DNA of 48,495 nucleotides, from contig CAYLMM010000015.1 of assembly GCA_964384825.1 (NCBI GenBank), forward strand, positions 1 through 48,495, in the 5' to 3' direction. The translations under genes were made by a program, and so were the position numbers. Shown in pieces: positions 45,159 to 48,495 of this stretch. Under the pieces are notes generated by a model that saw only the letters and a list, made by a program, of their open reading frames with translations, made no database searches and had not been told where the DNA came from. Each line of letters starts with the position of its first letter. Within the stretch, counting starts at the first letter, position 1. Source of the DNA: CAYLMM01 sp964384825 (GTDB taxonomy: Bacteria; Krumholzibacteriota; Krumholzibacteriia; LZORAL124-64-63).

Positions 45159-47479
45159 GGTTCCATCGAATCCGGTCGCGTTACGGAATCGGCTTCGGGG
45201 CCCCCGGGCGGCCATCCATTAAGTATCCAAACGTAAGCCTGACGGTCAATCAAAACCTGTTCCATGTATCGCCTGGTCTCGGCGTAGCCGGCCCAGGCCA
45301 GCAGGAATCCGCCATGGGATCCGGAGCCGATCTGCCGCCGCCAGCGCCGCGCGGGCCCCGGTCCCGCGTTGTATCCCGAAAGCGTCGCGTAGGGGTCGCG
45401 GTCGAATCGCGCGGCGTTCTCCCGCAGAAGCGAGATCCCCTTGCGCAGCGAAACGACCGGCCGGCGCCAGATCGGGGCTCCATCGACGAATCCCCGGCCC
45501 GGATAATGGAAAGGCATGATCTGCATCAGGCCCAGCGCGCCGGCGCGGGACCTGGCCGCCGCGTCGAAGAGCGATTCGCGGCGCGCGACCGCCAGCACCA
45601 GGGACGGATCCAGGCCGCCGGCGGCCAGCTCGGATGCCGTCGCCGCATCCGAGGGCAAAGGATGGGTCAGCAGCAGGCGCCGGCGCCAGTCCAGGCCGGG
45701 CATGGCCGCGCCGAACGCGGCGGCGATCTGCCCGCGTCCGTCGCCGAGGGCCAGCCCGATCCCGCAAAGCGCGAACCGGCGGATCGCGGGCGTCTCGCCG
45801 TCGCCTCCTCCCCGCCGCACGAGACGGGGCAGCGGGCTCGGCGCGTGGATGGCCTCCGCGCCGGCCAAGCGCTCCAGATCCCTGGTCTGGGCCCAATCCA
45901 GCAGGATGTCGCGATCGGACAATCCCGAGAGCCACTTGCCGAGCGCATCGCAACCGAGGCCGAAACGCGCCCGATGGGTGTCGGCGCGGCCGGCGGTGCG
46001 CACGGCGACGAGGAATGCCGCCTCGCTTCCGGCCGCCGGAAGCGTGTCTGCGAGACTGTCGGCCAAGGCGGCGCCCCAATCCAGCCAGGCCGACCAGGCC
46101 CTGGCCCGGGCCACGGCCAGGCGGCTGGCGAAACCGGCTCCGATCTCCATCCGAACCGGCCGTGCGCCGCCGCGGCGAACATCGAACCGCACCGCTTCGG
46201 GCCAGGAGCCGTCCGCCGTGCCGCCGCCGTTCAACGATTCCAGACGCTCGGCGTAGGGACGCCAAACAGCCGCATCGAGATGATCCTGCGCGATTCCCGC
46301 GACCCTGAGCGACTCGTCGGCCCGAGCGGAGGCCAAGGCCTGCACGGCGCAGCGATAGAACTGCAGGGCCAGCGGCCCGCCGGCGCCGCCTTCGGAGCCG
46401 GAGATCAGCAACTCGAGAGCCGCGTCCCGCTTTCCGTTCGTCAGCAGACGATCCGCCTCCAGCCCCAGCAACCGGGAACGATTGATCTTCAGCACGCCCG
46501 GTACCGAAGCCAGGCGCGCCACGTTCTGCGCCGTGCGCGGACCGTTGCCCCTCCTGGCCATCAGCCAGGCCCACTGGAACGTGACGTCGGCGACCGGCAT
46601 CGGATGCTCTTCGAGGTAAAGGGTCATCCGAGGCCCGGCCCGCTCGCCGGCCGCGAAGGATTTCAGCCCCAGCGCGCAGGCGGCCTCGGCCGAGAATCCG
46701 GCCCGGTCGATCTCGCCGGCGTCCAGCGCGATCCGGGGCACCGCCAGCAGCCAACGGGCCAGATCGTCCGATCCGCAACCGGGCGGCAGCAAGGGGGCTC
46801 CGATCGCCCGGCGATGGGCCGTCCACAGCGCCCAGCCCGAGCGGGCGTCGGCGGCGCGCAAGGGCGGCAACTCGGCCCAGATCGTCGCGGTGTCGGCATC
46901 GTCCCGGACACCGGCGGCATCCATGGCCGCGCGTCGACGGACCGACATCAACAACATGCCGATCACGTCGCCGCGATCTTCGGCATGTTCGACCGCGGCA
47001 TCGGTCAACCGGACGACGGATTCGCAATCTCCATCATTCCAAGCATTTCGGATATCGAGTTCAAGCAGATCCGCGGCGAGCCAGGTGGATTTCCGCTCGA
47101 CCGCCGCGGCTCGACCGGCCACGGCCTCGGCCCGCGCGGCCAGCGTCTCGTACCGCCGCCGGACATCCCGGGCGTCCATCGCCCCGCGCAGCAGACGCCA
47201 ACCGGTCAACCCGGCCGCGCGACGACGCCCGCCGTGGAAATAGGCCTGCGCCGCCTCCAACCAGGCCGAATCGGGCGCCGCCGGCGCGAAGAGATCGCGG
47301 GGCCAGGCGCCGTCCATCGGGATGTCGCCGGGATCGTCGTGGAGACCGACCAGGAACGCTTCACGGAAGGGATCCACCAGGGCCGACCCGAAGGCCTTCG
47401 GGACGGCCGACAGAGAGAGCGACAGGATCGTCATCAGAAGAATCCAACGAATTGCGCCGAGGCTCCGTCCCAGCGTCAT
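45155..47479 (-). CDS. Soluble lytic murein transglycosylase (SLT family)
   Basis: Cleaves peptidoglycan glycan strands to form anhydro-muropeptides. The 774-residue protein has a signal peptide (about 1-30), a long helical region of some 570 residues that resembles the superhelical ring of Slt70, and a C-terminal SLT catalytic domain with Glu635 in VARRESLFD, then GALGLMQIMP, the NAARFDRDPYATLSGYNAGPG segment and WAGYAETRRYME. The ATG overlaps the stop of the sorting-domain gene as ATGA. The next gene is the lipid-kinase-like one, also with a 4-base overlap. Confidence 0.9.
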   Translation of the reverse strand: MTLGRSLGAIRWILLMTILSLSLSAVPKAFGSALVDPFREAFLVGLHDDPGDIPMDGAWPRDLFAPAAPDSAWLEAAQAYFHGGRRRAAGLTGWRLLRGAMDARDVRRRYETLAARAEAVAGRAAAVERKSTWLAADLLELDIRNAWNDGDCESVVRLTDAAVEHAEDRGDVIGMLLMSVRRRAAMDAAGVRDDADTATIWAELPPLRAADARSGWALWTAHRRAIGAPLLPPGCGSDDLARWLLAVPRIALDAGEIDRAGFSAEAACALGLKSFAAGERAGPRMTLYLEEHPMPVADVTFQWAWLMARRGNGPRTAQNVARLASVPGVLKINRSRLLGLEADRLLTNGKRDAALELLISGSEGGAGGPLALQFYRCAVQALASARADESLRVAGIAQDHLDAAVWRPYAERLESLNGGGTADGSWPEAVRFDVRRGGARPVRMEIGAGFASRLAVARARAWSAWLDWGAALADSLADTLPAAGSEAAFLVAVRTAGRADTHRARFGLGCDALGKWLSGLSDRDILLDWAQTRDLERLAGAEAIHAPSPLPRLVRRGGGDGETPAIRRFALCGIGLALGDGRGQIAAAFGAAMPGLDWRRRLLLTHPLPSDAATASELAAGGLDPSLVLAVARRESLFDAAARSRAGALGLMQIMPFHYPGRGFVDGAPIWRRPVVSLRKGISLLRENAARFDRDPYATLSGYNAGPGPARRWRRQIGSGSHGGFLLAWAGYAETRRYMEQVLIDRQAYVWILNGWPPGGPEADSVTRPDSMEP

Positions 47480-48495
47480 CGAAGAATCACCACCTTCCGG
47501 AAAATCTCGCCTTCCGGCGTTTCGAGGCGCAGCAGATAGGTTCCGCCGGCCAGAAGCCGCCCGTCGCCGTCGCGGCCGTCCCAGTCGATCAGGATGCTGC
47601 CGACGCCGACGCGCCAGGCGCGCAGCCGTCGTCCGCGCACATCGTATACCGAAAGCCGTCCTTCGCCAGCGCCGTCGGGCCGGTCGATCAGCAGGCGCAC
47701 GCCGTCGCGGGCGGGGTTCGGCCAGGGCGCGGCGAACAAGACCGGCTCGCCCGGTCCCCCGTCGACATGCCACGATACCGGACGGCAGGCGACCTCGACC
47801 GCCTCGGCGCCGAGAGCCCGGACACGCAGCGATCGACGGGAGTTCGCAGCCGGCAAGGGACCGATGCTAGCCAGCGGCATGGTGCGCTGATAACCCTGCA
47901 TCCCCTGTTCGCCCCCGCCGGTCCAGATCTCGACCCAGGATTCCCCGCCGTCTTCGCTGGCGTCGATCGCGAAATCCGACACCTGCCCCCAGGGCCAGGT
48001 CCAGCCCAGGATGTCGTCGGCGGGATCGGCGACCAGGCCGGCGGCGAAGGCATCGTACGCGTCGGCGGCGGAAAGCAATTCGATCACCCTGATCGCCCAG
48101 CCGAAATCCCGCCATGCGCGATCGCTGGCCAGGCGCAGGCGCAAACGCCGGGGGGAAGCGTCGGCGGGCAGGTCGAAGACGTCGATCCGCCAGGGCCCGG
48201 CTCCATCCTCGGCGTCGCCGACAAAAGCGCCGCGTCCATGCAGGGCGCCGCGGGAGCCGGCGTCGACCGCCTGCGGGTAGCCGCCGCGGGGTTCGAGCGC
48301 AGCGACGAGCCCCGAAGCGTCCTCGATCTCGACGACCGCCCCGTCGGGGCCTTCGCCGACGCCTGTTCCGGCCACCCTTATCCGATGCACCAGACGCAGG
48401 CTGCGGCCTCCAGGCCGGAACCAGCCCGAAACCAGCGTCACGTCGGATCCGTTGGCGTAGACGGGCTGATCGACGACGCCCGGAGCCGTCGCCGC
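47476..48495 (-). CDS. Secreted protein with FlgD/T9SS-like C-terminal domain, partial (N-terminus beyond window)
   Basis: The 339 visible residues are the C-terminal part of a longer protein whose frame is open to the window edge. A beta-rich region includes GWAIRVIELL and a DGGESWVEIW motif of sialidase/BNR-like type. The last 85 residues match the C-terminal sorting or FlgD-type Ig-like pattern: PWPNPARDGV, LSVYDVRGRRLRAW, IDWDGRDGDGRLLAGGTYLLRL and a terminal RKVVILR. Such domains are abundant on secreted proteins of Krumholzibacteria/Eisenbacteria-like and other FCB bacteria. The enzymatic part, if any, is not visible. Confidence 0.8.
   Translation of the reverse strand, partial: AATAPGVVDQPVYANGSDVTLVSGWFRPGGRSLRLVHRIRVAGTGVGEGPDGAVVEIEDASGLVAALEPRGGYPQAVDAGSRGALHGRGAFVGDAEDGAGPWRIDVFDLPADASPRRLRLRLASDRAWRDFGWAIRVIELLSAADAYDAFAAGLVADPADDILGWTWPWGQVSDFAIDASEDGGESWVEIWTGGGEQGMQGYQRTMPLASIGPLPAANSRRSLRVRALGAEAVEVACRPVSWHVDGGPGEPVLFAAPWPNPARDGVRLLIDRPDGAGEGRLSVYDVRGRRLRAWRVGVGSILIDWDGRDGDGRLLAGGTYLLRLETPEGEIFRKVVILR

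Overview
This 48.5 kb window is high-GC bacterial chromosome, packed almost entirely with core housekeeping genes. I annotate 39 protein genes and one tRNA. All of them lie on the minus strand except rpsT (S20). No stretch longer than about 130 bases lacks a gene, and I see no insertion sequence, prophage, CRISPR array, rRNA or plasmid-type gene. The cell appears to be diderm: there is a LapA/LapB pair, a SPOR-domain exported protein, a lipoprotein, a lytic transglycosylase, and a secreted protein with a FlgD/T9SS-like C-terminal domain (partial, right edge). That sorting-type domain, the GC content and the gene order suggest a poorly cultured lineage of the FCB (Fibrobacteres-Chlorobi-Bacteroidetes) type, such as Krumholzibacteriota, Eisenbacteria or Latescibacteria. 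The phylum is an inference from features, not a computed placement.

Layout in the direction of transcription, from high to low coordinates. (1) 48495-29594: sorting-domain protein, lytic transglycosylase, dolichol/phytol-kinase-like membrane protein, secA, DUF494 (Smg) protein, topA, trmFO, xerC, hslV, hslU, argF, an Ig-like lipoprotein, dapF, dapA, dapB. The topA-trmFO-xerC-hslV-hslU order is the one known from Firmicutes. (2) 29213-29575: rpsT on the plus strand, with its own promoter and terminator, divergent from uvrC and convergent with dapB. (3) 29219-17240: uvrC-xerD, then a clear promoter in front of trpS-scpA-scpB-rluB-hisC-aroF-cmk/plsC, then a second promoter in front of rpsA, which ends in a terminator. 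(4) 17143-9240: mtaB-miaB-lapA-lapB-SPOR protein-mutS. (5) 9132-4024: a multi-GAF protein with a degenerate GGDEF domain, then mutL-miaA from a separate promoter. (6) 3985-1: tRNA-Gly(CCC) with promoter and terminator, a DUF512 radical-SAM protein, a terminator, then der-plsY-gpsA.

Functional themes: tRNA modification (miaA, miaB, mtaB, trmFO), DNA repair and topology (mutS, mutL, uvrC, topA, xerC, xerD, scpA, scpB), translation (rpsA, rpsT, trpS, der, rluB), phospholipid synthesis (gpsA, plsY, cmk-plsC), DAP/lysine, aromatic and arginine biosynthesis, and the cell envelope. At least twelve neighbouring genes overlap by 4 bases (ATGA or GTGA), so translational coupling is the rule. Non-ATG starts are common: TTG in der, the SPOR gene, trpS, rpsT and xerC, and GTG in several others.

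I did not find an obvious new multi-gene system. The most unusual items are a CMP kinase fused to a PlsC acyltransferase, a triple-GAF protein whose GGDEF active site is lost while an RxxD motif is kept and whose promoter sits in an 11-bp inverted repeat, a repeat-built acidic tail on ribosomal protein S1, and a lipid-kinase-like gene coupled to a lytic transglycosylase upstream of secA.
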